This document shows positions 8,331 to 18,732 of a stretch of 64,000 nt of DNA, one piece after another. Under the pieces are notes generated by a model, which was not told the DNA's origin, searched no databases, and was given only the letters and a program-made list of their open reading frames with translations. This stretch comes from Vitreimonas flagellata (GTDB lineage: Bacteria; Pseudomonadota; Alphaproteobacteria; Caulobacterales; Aquidulcibacteraceae), in assembly GCF_004634425.1 (NCBI RefSeq), contig NZ_SBJL01000005.1:186001-250000 (forward strand), written 5' to 3'. How positions within the stretch are numbered: the stretch's first letter is position 1; the number at the start of each line of letters is the position of its first letter. A program made the translations under genes and the position numbers.

Positions 8331-10460
8331 TTAGAACGTGCCGCTCAATTCCAGGATCAGCCACGGCGCTTCGGCGAACTGGCGCTCGCGCAGATCAACG
8401 CGATTGAGCGGGCCGTTGCGGTCGGGGTTGATGTTGTCGCCAAAGAAGCGGCGCTCGCGATTGATCGTGCCGTCGGTGATATTGGCCGCCCACAGGCGCA
8501 GCTTCATGTCGTTTGGCAGCGCCGTCGTTTCCACAAACACATCGACCCAAGGGCCTTCTTCGTTCGTATCGACCTCGTTGAAGCGATAATATTGGTGCTC
8601 GCCTTGCTTGAAGATGCTGACGCCCCAAGCGAAACGCAGATCTGGCAGGTCCTGACGGAATTGGATGTCGATCCGCGATTCCGGTGTTTCGGAAATGATG
8701 CGCGAGCGGCCAGTGACGGGGTCGGTGACTTCGCTATCTGTCAAATGGCCGTCGATCGTGATGCGACCGCCGGGGATGAAGCTGATCGGCGTGGAGAAAT
8801 TCACGTTGAGCCGCGTGAGTTCACCGTCGCCAATGTTGCCGGGCGCATCGAAGCGGAAGAAATCGTCGTTCGGATCGAGCGGATCTTCATCCGGATTCGG
8901 CGCCACGATCGGAACGAGGTCCGCGACATCGCTGATCTGCTGATGCTGCAGCGTCACGCTGAGGGCTGCCGCGCCAAAGCGAATGTCGCCGCCGAGTTCC
9001 GCAATCCAGGAGGTTTGCGGCACGAGATCGGGATTGCCGCCATTGATGAGGCCATCCGCAACGGCCGCAGCAGAGGTGAAGTCGCCGAAATCGAGCTGAC
9101 CCACGTCGCGATAGATGCGGAAGCGCGCTTGGTTGTTTTGCCCGAAGCGGCGCGACACTTGCACCGAGGGCTTCCAATAGGAAAGCTCAACCGTGTCATT
9201 GGTGTCACCTGTGAAGGTGAGGGTGGAGGTTTCCCATGCAAGGCGTGACTCCACCGTCCACGCGTCGGCGGGTCGCCACGTGTGCGTGCCGAACAATTCC
9301 GCGCGCTCTTCCTCAATCAGCACGTTGGCGTTCGGCAAATTGATCGACGCGCCATTCTCGGCATACACGAGCGTTTGATCGAGCGAGTTGAACGCGCCCT
9401 CAGCGCCAAATTCGATGCGGTGCTGCGGCGACAGCGAACGCGAGATCGAAGCGCGCAAAATGCTCTCGCCAGATTCCTGATCAAGCTCTTGCATGTAGGA
9501 GCCGACAACGCTGCCCGTATATACGCCGGTGTCGTCGCTCGAATAGTTTTCGCGATTGACCAAGCCGATCAGCGCCAACGACCAAGGTCCGAAATCGCGG
9601 TCGTAGTTCACGCCAACTTCAACGCCGGGTTCGCGTTCCTCAAACACTTGCACGAGTTCGAAAGTGGGATCGTCGGCCGCGTCGTAGAATGGGAAGCCGT
9701 TTTCGGTCTCGAAGCTGAAGCCGCTCAATTCTGCGTTGGCGCTAAAGCGACCGCCGCCCAAGGGGAAGGCGATGTTGCCGTTTATGCCGCCTTCTTGAAA
9801 AACACGATCGGGCGAGGGCGTGTCGGCGCGGCCCGTGTAAACACCATTGCCGTCATAGAAATGCCGCCAGCCGGGCAGGTCGCGATATTGCGAACGATAA
9901 TTGACGCCCGCGCCCCATTCGATTTGCCCGCTGCGGCCGCTGTACGAGAATTCGCCGCGCGGCGCCGGCTCGCCGTACGAGGTGTATTCGAAGCCCGCTT
10001 CCCACACGCCGCTGCCGGCGGTCGGCGTGCGCACAATGTTGAGCAGCACGGACGCGCCCGAAGCGTCGCCCGCGACTTCGCCGCCGCGCAGTAATTCGAC
10101 GCGCACGACTTGGCCCGCAGGAATGCGCGACAGGATGTTCTCAAGCGATTGGCTCTTCGAACTCGGACGCAAGCCATCGATCAGAAGATTGCCGACAGCG
10201 CCTGAGAAGCCGCGGCGATCATCGCCGCCATCGAGCGAGAAGCCTGGCGTCTGGCGCACCATATCGAGCGCGGTCTGCGGATTGAATTGTGCGAAGAAGG
10301 GCGCGTCGTAGTGCACGCGATCGCTGCTGCTCGCCGGCGTCACCGCGCACGCGGGCGTAGGTGCGCAATCTGCTGTCGCAGCTGCATCGGTGCTCACCGG
10401 TGTTTGCGCGTAGGCGGCTCCCGTGAGCGCAAGCGCCGACACCATCATACGTCCGAGCAT
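8331..10460 (-). CDS. TonB-dependent outer-membrane receptor
   Basis: This 709-residue protein has a signal peptide (MLGRMMVSALALTGAAYAQ), a plug domain (MVRQTPGF, LLIDGLRPSSKSQS, RVELLRGG) and a long beta-barrel ending in Phe (ELSGTF), as outer-membrane barrels do. Such receptors import iron chelates, vitamins or carbohydrates using TonB energy; the ligand is not evident, and I could not identify a clear TonB box. The start at 10460 is supported by the signal peptide and by GGGGAG just upstream; the open frame continues to 10931 but that part lacks coding character. A GC-rich hairpin lies in the leader at 10478-10497. Confidence 0.9.
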   Translation of the reverse strand: MLGRMMVSALALTGAAYAQTPVSTDAAATADCAPTPACAVTPASSSDRVHYDAPFFAQFNPQTALDMVRQTPGFSLDGGDDRRGFSGAVGNLLIDGLRPSSKSQSLENILSRIPAGQVVRVELLRGGEVAGDASGASVLLNIVRTPTAGSGVWEAGFEYTSYGEPAPRGEFSYSGRSGQIEWGAGVNYRSQYRDLPGWRHFYDGNGVYTGRADTPSPDRVFQEGGINGNIAFPLGGGRFSANAELSGFSFETENGFPFYDAADDPTFELVQVFEEREPGVEVGVNYDRDFGPWSLALIGLVNRENYSSDDTGVYTGSVVGSYMQELDQESGESILRASISRSLSPQHRIEFGAEGAFNSLDQTLVYAENGASINLPNANVLIEEERAELFGTHTWRPADAWTVESRLAWETSTLTFTGDTNDTVELSYWKPSVQVSRRFGQNNQARFRIYRDVGQLDFGDFTSAAAVADGLINGGNPDLVPQTSWIAELGGDIRFGAAALSVTLQHQQISDVADLVPIVAPNPDEDPLDPNDDFFRFDAPGNIGDGELTRLNVNFSTPISFIPGGRITIDGHLTDSEVTDPVTGRSRIISETPESRIDIQFRQDLPDLRFAWGVSIFKQGEHQYYRFNEVDTNEEGPWVDVFVETTALPNDMKLRLWAANITDGTINRERRFFGDNINPDRNGPLNRVDLRERQFAEAPWLILELSGTF

Positions 10461-10622
10461 TCTATCTCCCCCTATCGACGCCGCCTCCCTGCGGCGTGGG
10501 CGCGTGCTTCTTGCGCCGCTTTGTTGCCGGATGATTTCAGCAATGTGTCTGGACGCGTTGCTGGGGGCGTTTTCAGGGCGTTTCGTCGTGCCTTGCGACG
10601 AAGGGGCGGATGCGTGCGACGG

Positions 10623-10665
10623 CTGGAAAAGGAAAACGCCGCCGAGGCGGAGCCCCGACGGCGTT
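10623..10665 (-). terminator. Terminator of the Lys/Ala-rich small gene
   Basis: On the minus strand a 13-bp GC-rich stem (AACGCCGTCGGGG / CCTCGGCGGCGTT, with G-U pairs) is followed by TTTTCCTTTTCC. It lies about 30 bases after the stop of the small gene at 10693 and separates it from the receptor gene. Confidence 0.75.
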
Positions 10666-10692
10666 CTGTTTCCTGTGCAGGAAAGAAGAAGC

Positions 10693-10773
10693 TTACTTCT
10701 TCTTGCCGGCCGGCTTCTTCGCAGCGGTCTTTTTGCCCGCAGCCTTAGTCGCCGTTTTCTTCTTCGCAGCCAT
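10693..10773 (-). CDS. 26-residue Lys/Ala-rich basic peptide, histone H1-tail-like
   Basis: The product is a 26-residue peptide with 12 Lys and alternating Ala, Thr and Gly (starts MAAKKKTATKAAGKK, ends PAGKKK). The start is well supported: GGGGAGG lies 6 bases before the ATG, and the gene has its own terminator at 10623-10665. The composition matches the C-terminal tails of bacterial H1-like proteins and AlgP, so binding to nucleic acid or another polyanion is a fair inference, but no such activity is shown. It lies directly downstream of tldD (73-bp gap), on the same strand. Confidence 0.75.
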   Translation of the reverse strand: MAAKKKTATKAAGKKTAAKKPAGKKK

Positions 10774-10846
10774 ATGTACCTCCCCAGACAGTGGGATGAA
10801 CAAATCTCTGCTTCGATTCTCGAAATTGTAAATCGTGACCTTGGTC

Positions 10847-12268
10847 CTACATCCCGCCGACTGTCAGTCCGGTGATGTAAAGCGTGGGTTGGCCGACGCC
10901 GACGGGCACGCTCTGCCCGGCTTTGCCGCACGTGCCCACGCCTTCATCAAGTTTGAGATCGTTGCCGACCATCGTCACGCGCGTGAGTGCGGAAGGGCCG
11001 TCGCCGATGAGCGTCGCGCCCTTGATCGGATATTTGATCTGGCCGTTCTCGACGTAATACGCCTCGGTGCATTGGAAGACGAACTTGCCGGACGTGATGT
11101 CGACCTGTCCGCCCCCGAAATTAACCGCGTAAACGCCGCGTTTCAGCGATGCGAGGATCTCGCCAGGGTCTTTGTCGCCGGCGGTCATGAAGGTGTTGGT
11201 CATGCGCGGCATCGGCCGATGCGCATAGCTTTCGCGACGGCCCGAACCTGTCGGCGCGACGCCGGTGAGGCGCGCATTCATGCGATCCTGCAGATAGCCT
11301 TTGAGGATGCCGTCCTCGATCAGCACCGTGCGCTGCGTCGGCGTGCCTTCGTCATCGATGGTGAGTGAGCCGCGGCGATTTTCGATCGTGCCGTCATCGA
11401 CAACTGTAACACCGGGCGCTGCAACGCGTTGGCCGACCATGCCGGAAAACGCGCTCGTGCCTTTGCGGTTGAAATCTCCTTCGAGGCCGTGGCCGACTGC
11501 TTCGTGCAGCAGCACGCCCGGCCAGCCCGGCCCGAGCACCACGTCCATCTCGCCGGAGGGGGCAGCTTCAGCGTCGAGGTTCACCAGCGCGATGCGCAGC
11601 GCCTCATCCGCCAGCGCCTTCCAGCGCTCCGGCGAAATGAACACCTCGTACGGCTCACGACCGCCAGCGCCGGCAGAGCCGGATTCACGGCGACCATCGC
11701 GCTCGACGGTGATCGAGACGTTCACCCGCACGAGCGGGCGATGGTCCGTCAGCTTTGCGCCGTCAGGGCGCAGGATGGTGAGGCCACGGCGCGCGCTGGC
11801 GAGGGTGGCGGCGACTTGGACGACGCGCGGGTCTTTGGCCCGGCAATAGGCGTCGATCTCGGCCAGGAGTTCGGTTTTGTCGGTGAACAGCGGCGCTTCG
11901 ATCGGGTCGAAATCGGCATAGAGCTGGCGGTTCACCTTGGCCGGGCTCGCATCAAGCGTGCCCGTATGGCCGAGCTTCACGGCGGCGGCGGCCTCGGCGG
12001 CGCGGCTGACGGCGTCCGTCTCCAGCACGCTTGCGTGGCCGTAGCCGGCGCGCTCGCCGGCGACCACGCGCAGGCCAAAGCCTTGGGTGGCGTCGAACGA
12101 GGCTGATTTCAGTCGACCGTCGTCCCAGTAAAAGCTCTCGGTCTTGCTGTCCTCGACAAAGAGTTCGCCATCGTCCGCGCCATGAGTGGCCGTGGCGAGA
12201 ATGCGGCTGGCGGCGTCCCAATCCATTTCGGCGGCTTGTTCGGGGGCCTTGCTCAGTCCGTCGGCCAT
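10847..12268 (-). CDS. tldD: Metalloprotease TldD
   Basis: This 473-residue subunit of the TldD/TldE protease processes small unfolded peptides, including microcin and RiPP precursors, and affects gyrase-toxin sensitivity in E. coli. The zinc motif HEAVGHGLEGD (HExxxH) is present, with the typical GSGRRESYAHRPMPRMTNTF segment. Length is as expected. I chose ATG 12268 (MADGLSKAPE) because GGAG precedes it and the family N-terminus follows; an open frame runs to 12457 but overlaps the next gene. No tldE/pmbA is in this window. It follows a TPR protein gene at 101 bp. Confidence 0.93.
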   Translation of the reverse strand: MADGLSKAPEQAAEMDWDAASRILATATHGADDGELFVEDSKTESFYWDDGRLKSASFDATQGFGLRVVAGERAGYGHASVLETDAVSRAAEAAAAVKLGHTGTLDASPAKVNRQLYADFDPIEAPLFTDKTELLAEIDAYCRAKDPRVVQVAATLASARRGLTILRPDGAKLTDHRPLVRVNVSITVERDGRRESGSAGAGGREPYEVFISPERWKALADEALRIALVNLDAEAAPSGEMDVVLGPGWPGVLLHEAVGHGLEGDFNRKGTSAFSGMVGQRVAAPGVTVVDDGTIENRRGSLTIDDEGTPTQRTVLIEDGILKGYLQDRMNARLTGVAPTGSGRRESYAHRPMPRMTNTFMTAGDKDPGEILASLKRGVYAVNFGGGQVDITSGKFVFQCTEAYYVENGQIKYPIKGATLIGDGPSALTRVTMVGNDLKLDEGVGTCGKAGQSVPVGVGQPTLYITGLTVGGM

Positions 12269-12369
12269 GTCGGCGCTCCTTCGCTCCGGGGGAATTACGT
12301 CTGCTCCATATAGGGGCCGAGTCGGGCGCTGGCGCGCCCGGAACCGGATATCGGCAGCAGAAGCGCCGA

Positions 12370-13017
12370 TTATGGCGTCGGTTCGTTCAGGACGGTGGCC
12401 AGATGATCGCGTCGATTGCGGGCGAAACGGGCCAACTCGGCGCTTGCCGGGCCCCAATCAGGTTGGATTTCGAGCGCGGTCGAATAATCCTCGTAGGCAC
12501 CCCTGAGGTCACCTAAGGCTTCGCGTGCCGCGCCCCGGTTGAAATAGGCTTTGTGCGGCTCACGCACGCCCAGGCCCAGGGCCTCGGTAATAGCGGCAAT
12601 CGCCGGGCCATGCTGGCGCATTTGCACCAGGACCGCGCCACGGTTCAGGTGTGCCTCGGCCTGGCGGCGGTCCAGGCGGATCACTTCGTCAAAGTCGGCT
12701 AGAGCAGGTTCATTTTCGCCGCGGCGCATGTGGGTGACGCCGCGATTGATCAGCAGCTGCAATTGCGTGGGCCGGTCGATGCGGCGGTAATTTAGTGCGC
12801 GGGTGCATTCCTCAACCGTGCGGTCCGAGGTGTCGCCGGCGACCACGGCTTCACTGCAGCGACGGATGTTGGCGTCAGTGCCGATCGTGGTGACGGCGCG
12901 CGGATCTTGCGCGAAAGCCGTTGCGCCCACGAAAGGGGCGGCGGCGACGATCGCCATCGCGGCAACCGCGCGCTGAATCGCGACGGAGAAGCGCCTTGGA
13001 AGCCAAGCGCGGCTCAT
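12370..13017 (-). CDS. Secreted tetratricopeptide-repeat protein
   Basis: This is a 215-residue exported protein. The N-terminus is basic and then hydrophobic (RRFSVAIQRAVAAMAIVAAA), with a probable cleavage after ATAFA. About three TPR units follow: one around LLINRGVTHMRRGENEPALADF, one around LNRGAVLVQMRQHGPAIAAI and one around YFNRGAAREALGDLRGAYEDY. TPR arrays mediate protein contacts, so a scaffold role in the periplasm is likely; the partner is unknown. The start at 13017 is the last Met before the signal peptide. The gene is divergent from ctaC, sharing a 125-bp intergenic region. Confidence 0.8.
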   Translation of the reverse strand: MSRAWLPRRFSVAIQRAVAAMAIVAAAPFVGATAFAQDPRAVTTIGTDANIRRCSEAVVAGDTSDRTVEECTRALNYRRIDRPTQLQLLINRGVTHMRRGENEPALADFDEVIRLDRRQAEAHLNRGAVLVQMRQHGPAIAAITEALGLGVREPHKAYFNRGAAREALGDLRGAYEDYSTALEIQPDWGPASAELARFARNRRDHLATVLNEPTP

Positions 13018-13142
13018 GCTAGCACCCCACCCGATTGGTGACTTACAGAACGGCAAGGCGCGGTCGAATGCCGCGCCCGCAGACTATAGGCGTGGGTCTC
13101 GGCTCGCGCCATACCGACGCTGAATCTTGAGGAGGCGAAAGC

Positions 13143-14033
13143 GTGAAGCGAGGGGCTTTGTTCGCGGCTGCAGCGAGCTTGATGTTCGCCAGCGGTACAG
13201 CGCACGCAGCATTGGTCGGCCAACCGACGCCGCGCGGCGTCGACTTGCAGCCGGCGGCGACGGAAGTCATGCGTGAGATTCACGCGTTTCATGGTCTGCT
13301 TTTGCCGATCATCGTCGCTATTTCCGTGTTCGTGCTCGTGCTCTTGCTGTGGGTGATGGTGCGCTACAATCGCCGCGCCAATCCGACGCCGAAGAAATTC
13401 ACGCACAACATGCTCGTCGAAGTGATCTGGACGGTAGTGCCCGTTCTTATCCTTGTTGCGATCGCATGGAAGTCATTCCCGCTCATCTACAAACAAGAAC
13501 GCATTCCCGAAGCTGAACTGACGCTGAAAGTGACGGGCAATTCGTGGTTCTGGAATCTGGAGTATCCGGATCAAGGCGTCTCGATTGCGGCGAACTTGTT
13601 GCCGGAAGATGAGGCGCGGGCCGCTGGCCGCCCGTGGTTGCTGGCGACCACAGAGCCGCTGCTCGTTCCTGTGGATACCAATGTCCGCGTGCTCGTGACA
13701 TCGAATGACGTCATCCACTCGTTTGCGATTCCTGCTTTCGGCATCAAGGAAGATGCGATCCAGGGGCGCGTGAATGAGACGTGGTTCAACGTCGACCAAG
13801 AAGGCGTGTATTACGGCCAGTGCTCAGAGCTTTGCGGCCTGAACCACGCCTACATGCCCGTCGAAATTCACGCCGTCAGCCGTGAAGAATTCAATCAATG
13901 GATCGCAGCGCAGGGCGGCACGATCGCTACTGCTGAAACCCCGGCCACGCCGGAAGCTGCGCCCGCCGCCGGTGAAACGCCTGCAGCGCCCGCCGCCGAA
14001 CCGGCGACGCCGCCCGCGACGCCTACGCGCTAA
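13143..14033 (+). CDS. ctaC: Cytochrome c oxidase subunit II
   Basis: This 296-residue subunit of the aa3 oxidase accepts electrons from cytochrome c through its CuA centre. Seen: an N-terminal signal sequence, two membrane helices (about residues 52-78 and 93-113), then the cupredoxin domain with the CuA ligands CSELCGLNHAYM (C-x3-C-x3-H-x2-M) and an upstream His in NDVIHSFAIPAF. The C-terminus is an unusual Ala/Pro/Thr-rich tail of about 40 residues. It is the first gene of the oxidase operon; ctaD follows after 18 bp. A GAGG sequence precedes the start at 13143 (GTG). Confidence 0.96.
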   Translation: MKRGALFAAAASLMFASGTAHAALVGQPTPRGVDLQPAATEVMREIHAFHGLLLPIIVAISVFVLVLLLWVMVRYNRRANPTPKKFTHNMLVEVIWTVVPVLILVAIAWKSFPLIYKQERIPEAELTLKVTGNSWFWNLEYPDQGVSIAANLLPEDEARAAGRPWLLATTEPLLVPVDTNVRVLVTSNDVIHSFAIPAFGIKEDAIQGRVNETWFNVDQEGVYYGQCSELCGLNHAYMPVEIHAVSREEFNQWIAAQGGTIATAETPATPEAAPAAGETPAAPAAEPATPPATPTR

Positions 14034-15722
<1,689 letters not shown>

Positions 15723-15741
15723 TACTAGGACAGGCCGAGCC

Positions 15742-16650
15742 TTGGTTGATGTCGCCGCCTCCCGCCAACGCACAGCAAGCGCGAGCGATTATCTCGCGCT
15801 GCTGAAGCCGCGCGTGATGAGCTTGGTGGTGTTCACCGGGCTCGTCGGCTACGTGGCCGCACCCGGGGCTGGCGATTGGGTGCTGGGCTTTGCCGCGGTG
15901 TTCGCGATCGCGGTCGCCGCGGGCGCGTCCGGCGCGCTCAATATGTGGTACGACAGCGATATCGATCTGGTGATGACGCGCACGCGTTCGCGCCCGATCC
16001 CGTCGGGCCGCATCGACCGCGAAGAAGCATTGATGATGGGCCTGACGCTGTCGGCGCTCTCCGTTGTGACGATGTATCTGGCCGCAGGCGTGCTCGCGGC
16101 TGGGCTGCTGGCCTTCACGATCTTCTTCTACGCCGTCGTTTATACGATGTGGCTGAAGCGCGCGACGCCGCAGAACATCGTCATCGGCGGCTTGGCTGGC
16201 GCATTGCCGCCAGCGATCGCGTGGGCTGCAAAGACAGGCGCGCTCGGCATCGATCCGCTCCTGCTCGTCGCTATCATCTTCTTCTGGACGCCGCCGCACT
16301 TCTGGGCGCTGTCGCTGTTGCAGAAGAACGATTACGCCGCCGCCAAAGTGCCGATGCTGCCCGTCACGCACGGTGCGAAGGCGACGCGCACACAAATCTT
16401 CCTTTATTCGCTGCTGCTCGCGCCGCTGGCCATGACGCCGGTGCTCACGGGCCTCGGCAACATGATCTACGCCGCCGTCTCTGGGCTTGGCGGCGCGATG
16501 TTCGTGTTCTTGGCCTATCGCGTGCTGCGCTCGAAAGCGGGCGAGGGCGTGCCGGCTGAAGACAAGCACGCGCGCGCGCTGTTTGCGTTCTCGATCCTCT
16601 ATCTCTTCACGTTGTTCGCCGTGATCTTCATCGAACGAGGGTTCGCATGA
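15742..16650 (+). CDS. ctaB: Protoheme IX farnesyltransferase (heme O synthase)
   Basis: This 302-residue integral membrane prenyltransferase adds a farnesyl group to heme b, giving heme O, the precursor of heme A. It belongs to the UbiA superfamily; Asp-rich motifs are visible as NMWYDSDIDLVMTRTRSRP, and WTPPHFWALSL is characteristic of CtaB. The start is a TTG at 15742. The stop overlaps the ATG of the small coxF-like gene (ATGA), indicating tight translational coupling. Confidence 0.94.
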   Translation: MVDVAASRQRTASASDYLALLKPRVMSLVVFTGLVGYVAAPGAGDWVLGFAAVFAIAVAAGASGALNMWYDSDIDLVMTRTRSRPIPSGRIDREEALMMGLTLSALSVVTMYLAAGVLAAGLLAFTIFFYAVVYTMWLKRATPQNIVIGGLAGALPPAIAWAAKTGALGIDPLLLVAIIFFWTPPHFWALSLLQKNDYAAAKVPMLPVTHGAKATRTQIFLYSLLLAPLAMTPVLTGLGNMIYAAVSGLGGAMFVFLAYRVLRSKAGEGVPAEDKHARALFAFSILYLFTLFAVIFIERGFA

Positions 16651-16805
16651 ACGAGACTGTGATCCTCACGCCGGAAGAGCAGAAAGCCCGCAAGCGCCGC
16701 AATATGTGGCTGGCGCTCTCGATCGGCGCGTTCATCGTGCTCGTGTTCGCGATCACGGTGTCGAAGATGCAGGCGTTCAGCCTGCTCGGACTCAGCGCCC
16801 AATGA
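16647..16805 (+). CDS. coxF: CoxF-like small membrane protein of the oxidase operon
   Basis: This 52-residue protein has a charged N-terminus (LTPEEQKARKRRNMW) and a single membrane helix (about residues 21-39). In alphaproteobacteria a short protein called CoxF is often encoded between ctaB and ctaG; its biochemical role is not established. Start and stop both overlap neighbours by ATGA (ctaB at 16647-16650, ctaG at 16802-16805), so the reading frame is fixed by context. The gene symbol rests on position and shape. Confidence 0.85.
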   Translation: MNETVILTPEEQKARKRRNMWLALSIGAFIVLVFAITVSKMQAFSLLGLSAQ

Positions 16806-17374
16806 GCGCCCCGCAACCACCGGATCCGAAGCGCATGGCGCGCACGGCCGCGATCGTCGTCGGCGTTGTGGTCGGCATGACTGGTATGGCCTTCGCCGCC
16901 GTGCCGCTCTACGACGCGTTCTGCAAGATCACCGGCTATGGCGGCACCACGCAAGAAGCCGATACGGCGCCCGATCAAGTGCTCGAGCGCCGCATCGAGG
17001 TCCGCTTCGACGCCAACGTCGCGCCGGGCCTGCCGGTTGAGTTTGCGCCGTCGCAGATCAATCAGACGCTGCGCATCGGCGAGACCGGCCTTGCCTTCTA
17101 CACCGTACACAACAATTCCGATCAGCCGATCGTCGCGCGCGCCACCTACAATGTGACGCCGCATATGGCTGGGCCGTACTTCGCGAAGCTCGAATGCTTC
17201 TGCTTCCAGGATAAGGTGCTGGCGCCGGGTGAAACGGCCGAGCTGCCGGTGGTCTATTTCGTTGATCCGGAAATCGTGACGGATTCCGACACGGCCGAGA
17301 TCAACACACTTACACTTTCGTACACGTTCTTCCGCTCCACTGACGCCGACGCGGCGTTGGCGCCGGCGGGGTAA
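16802..17374 (+). CDS. ctaG: Cytochrome c oxidase assembly protein CtaG (Cox11)
   Basis: This 190-residue copper chaperone delivers copper to the CuB site of subunit I. One N-terminal membrane helix (MARTAAIVVGVVVGMTGMAF) is followed by VPLYDAFCKITGYGGTTQ and the periplasmic immunoglobulin-like domain with the copper-binding motif ECFCFQ. The ATG at 16802 overlaps the coxF stop. Length and motifs match Cox11. ctaE follows after a 61-bp gap. Confidence 0.95.
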   Translation: MSAPQPPDPKRMARTAAIVVGVVVGMTGMAFAAVPLYDAFCKITGYGGTTQEADTAPDQVLERRIEVRFDANVAPGLPVEFAPSQINQTLRIGETGLAFYTVHNNSDQPIVARATYNVTPHMAGPYFAKLECFCFQDKVLAPGETAELPVVYFVDPEIVTDSDTAEINTLTLSYTFFRSTDADAALAPAG

Positions 17375-17435
17375 TGGATTTGGCATTGTTGCCGGTGCGC
17401 TGTAAGCGCATGGGCAAAGGCGCATGAGGGATCAA

Positions 17436-18341
17436 ATGGCGCACGGCGAAGTCAAGCACGACTACCACCTGGTCAATCCGAGTCCGTGGCCGTTCCTGGC
17501 CTCGCTCGGCGCGTTTATCGCGGCTGTCGGCGCGGTCGTGTTGATGCGTGGGTTGTCGGCGAACGAGGCGGATTTCTTCCTCGGTAAAGGCCATTGGACG
17601 CTCTTCGCCATTGGCATGGGCATCATCATCCTCACCTGCATCGGCTGGTGGGGCGACGTGATCAAGGAAAGCCGCCAAGGCGATCACACGCCGGTGGTCG
17701 ATATCGGCCTGCGCTACGGCATGATCCTCTTCATCGCGTCGGAAGTGATGTTCTTCGTCGCGTGGTTCTGGGCCTTCTTCGAGCTCGCCATCTATCACGG
17801 CCATCGCGCCGATTGGCTGGTGCCGACGTGGGATGAAGCCACCGCCGCTGCTTGGGCCAATTGGCCGCCGCCACACGTGGAGACCTTCGATCCCTTCCAT
17901 CTGCCGCTGATTAACACGTTGATCCTGCTGCTCTCGGGCACCACGGTGACGTGGGCGCACCACGCGCTGCAGAGCGGCGATCGCAACGGCGCGCGCTTGG
18001 GCCTCATCCTCACTGTCGTGCTGGGTGTGATCTTCAGCTGGGTGCAGTTCGGCGTCGAATACCCGCTCGCGGGCTTTGCCTTCGGCAACCAGGGCGATGT
18101 GACCAACGCGACGCTCTATGGTTCGTCCTTCTTCATGGCGACCGGCTTCCACGGCTTCCACGTCGTGATCGGCACGATCTTCCTGTTCGTGTGCTTGCTG
18201 CGCCTGATGGCCGGCCAGTTCACGCCGCAGAAGCATTTCGGCCTCGAAGCCGCGGCTTGGTATTGGCACTTCGTTGACGTGGTGTGGCTGTTCCTCTTCA
18301 CGTTCGTGTACGTGATGCCGTACCTGACGATGCAGGGGTGA
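17436..18341 (+). CDS. ctaE: Cytochrome c oxidase subunit III
   Basis: This 301-residue membrane subunit stabilises the active site and oxygen pathway of the aa3 oxidase. Seven helices are visible, with family segments HDYHLVNPSPWP at the N-terminus, GMILFIASEVMFFVAWFWAFF, and ATGFHGFHVVIGTIFL. I prefer the ATG at 17436 (MAHGEVKHDYH), preceded by GAGGG, over an in-frame ATG at 17424, which is also possible. The stop TGA overlaps the GTG start of the DUF983 gene. Confidence 0.95.
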   Translation: MAHGEVKHDYHLVNPSPWPFLASLGAFIAAVGAVVLMRGLSANEADFFLGKGHWTLFAIGMGIIILTCIGWWGDVIKESRQGDHTPVVDIGLRYGMILFIASEVMFFVAWFWAFFELAIYHGHRADWLVPTWDEATAAAWANWPPPHVETFDPFHLPLINTLILLLSGTTVTWAHHALQSGDRNGARLGLILTVVLGVIFSWVQFGVEYPLAGFAFGNQGDVTNATLYGSSFFMATGFHGFHVVIGTIFLFVCLLRLMAGQFTPQKHFGLEAAAWYWHFVDVVWLFLFTFVYVMPYLTMQG

Positions 18342-18712
18342 CGGGCGCACAGCCGCCATCCGCTTGGGCAGCGGGGCTTAAGCTCCGTTGCCCGCAATGC
18401 GGGCAGGGCGCGCTGTTTAGCGGCTATCTCAAGTTTCGCGACACGTGCGCTGCGTGCGGCGCCGACTTCAAAGCCGCTGATGCTGGCGACGGCCCAGCCG
18501 TGTTCGTGATCCTGATCGTCGGCGCCATCGTCGCGCCGCTGCTCATCATTCTGCAGTTTGGTTTGGAACTGCCCGGCTGGATGGCGCTCACGATCACAAT
18601 GGTCGCGGCCATCGCGCTGTGTTTGGCGCTTCTCCCGCCGTTCAAAGCCGTGCTGTTTGCTTTCCAGTGGAAGCATAAGGCGCGTGAAGCTACGCACGCG
18701 GACATCGAATGA
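18338..18712 (+). CDS. DUF983 family membrane protein
   Basis: This 124-residue protein is regularly found in alphaproteobacterial cox operons. An N-terminal zinc-ribbon-like region (LRCPQCGQGALFSGYLKF and CAACGADF) is followed by two membrane helices. The function is not known; position implies a role in oxidase biogenesis or metal handling. The GTG at 18338 overlaps the ctaE stop (GTGA), which fixes the start. The gene is followed by a dispersed repeat (18733-18845) and then the SURF1 gene. Confidence 0.88.
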   Translation: MTGAQPPSAWAAGLKLRCPQCGQGALFSGYLKFRDTCAACGADFKAADAGDGPAVFVILIVGAIVAPLLIILQFGLELPGWMALTITMVAAIALCLALLPPFKAVLFAFQWKHKAREATHADIE

Positions 18713-18732
18713 ACTCGTTCCGCACCACCAAT

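Noticed and set aside
10461-10931. N-terminal extension of the TonB-dependent receptor frame by 157 codons
   Set aside because: A signal peptide starts at 10460 and a separate small gene with its own terminator lies inside the extension.
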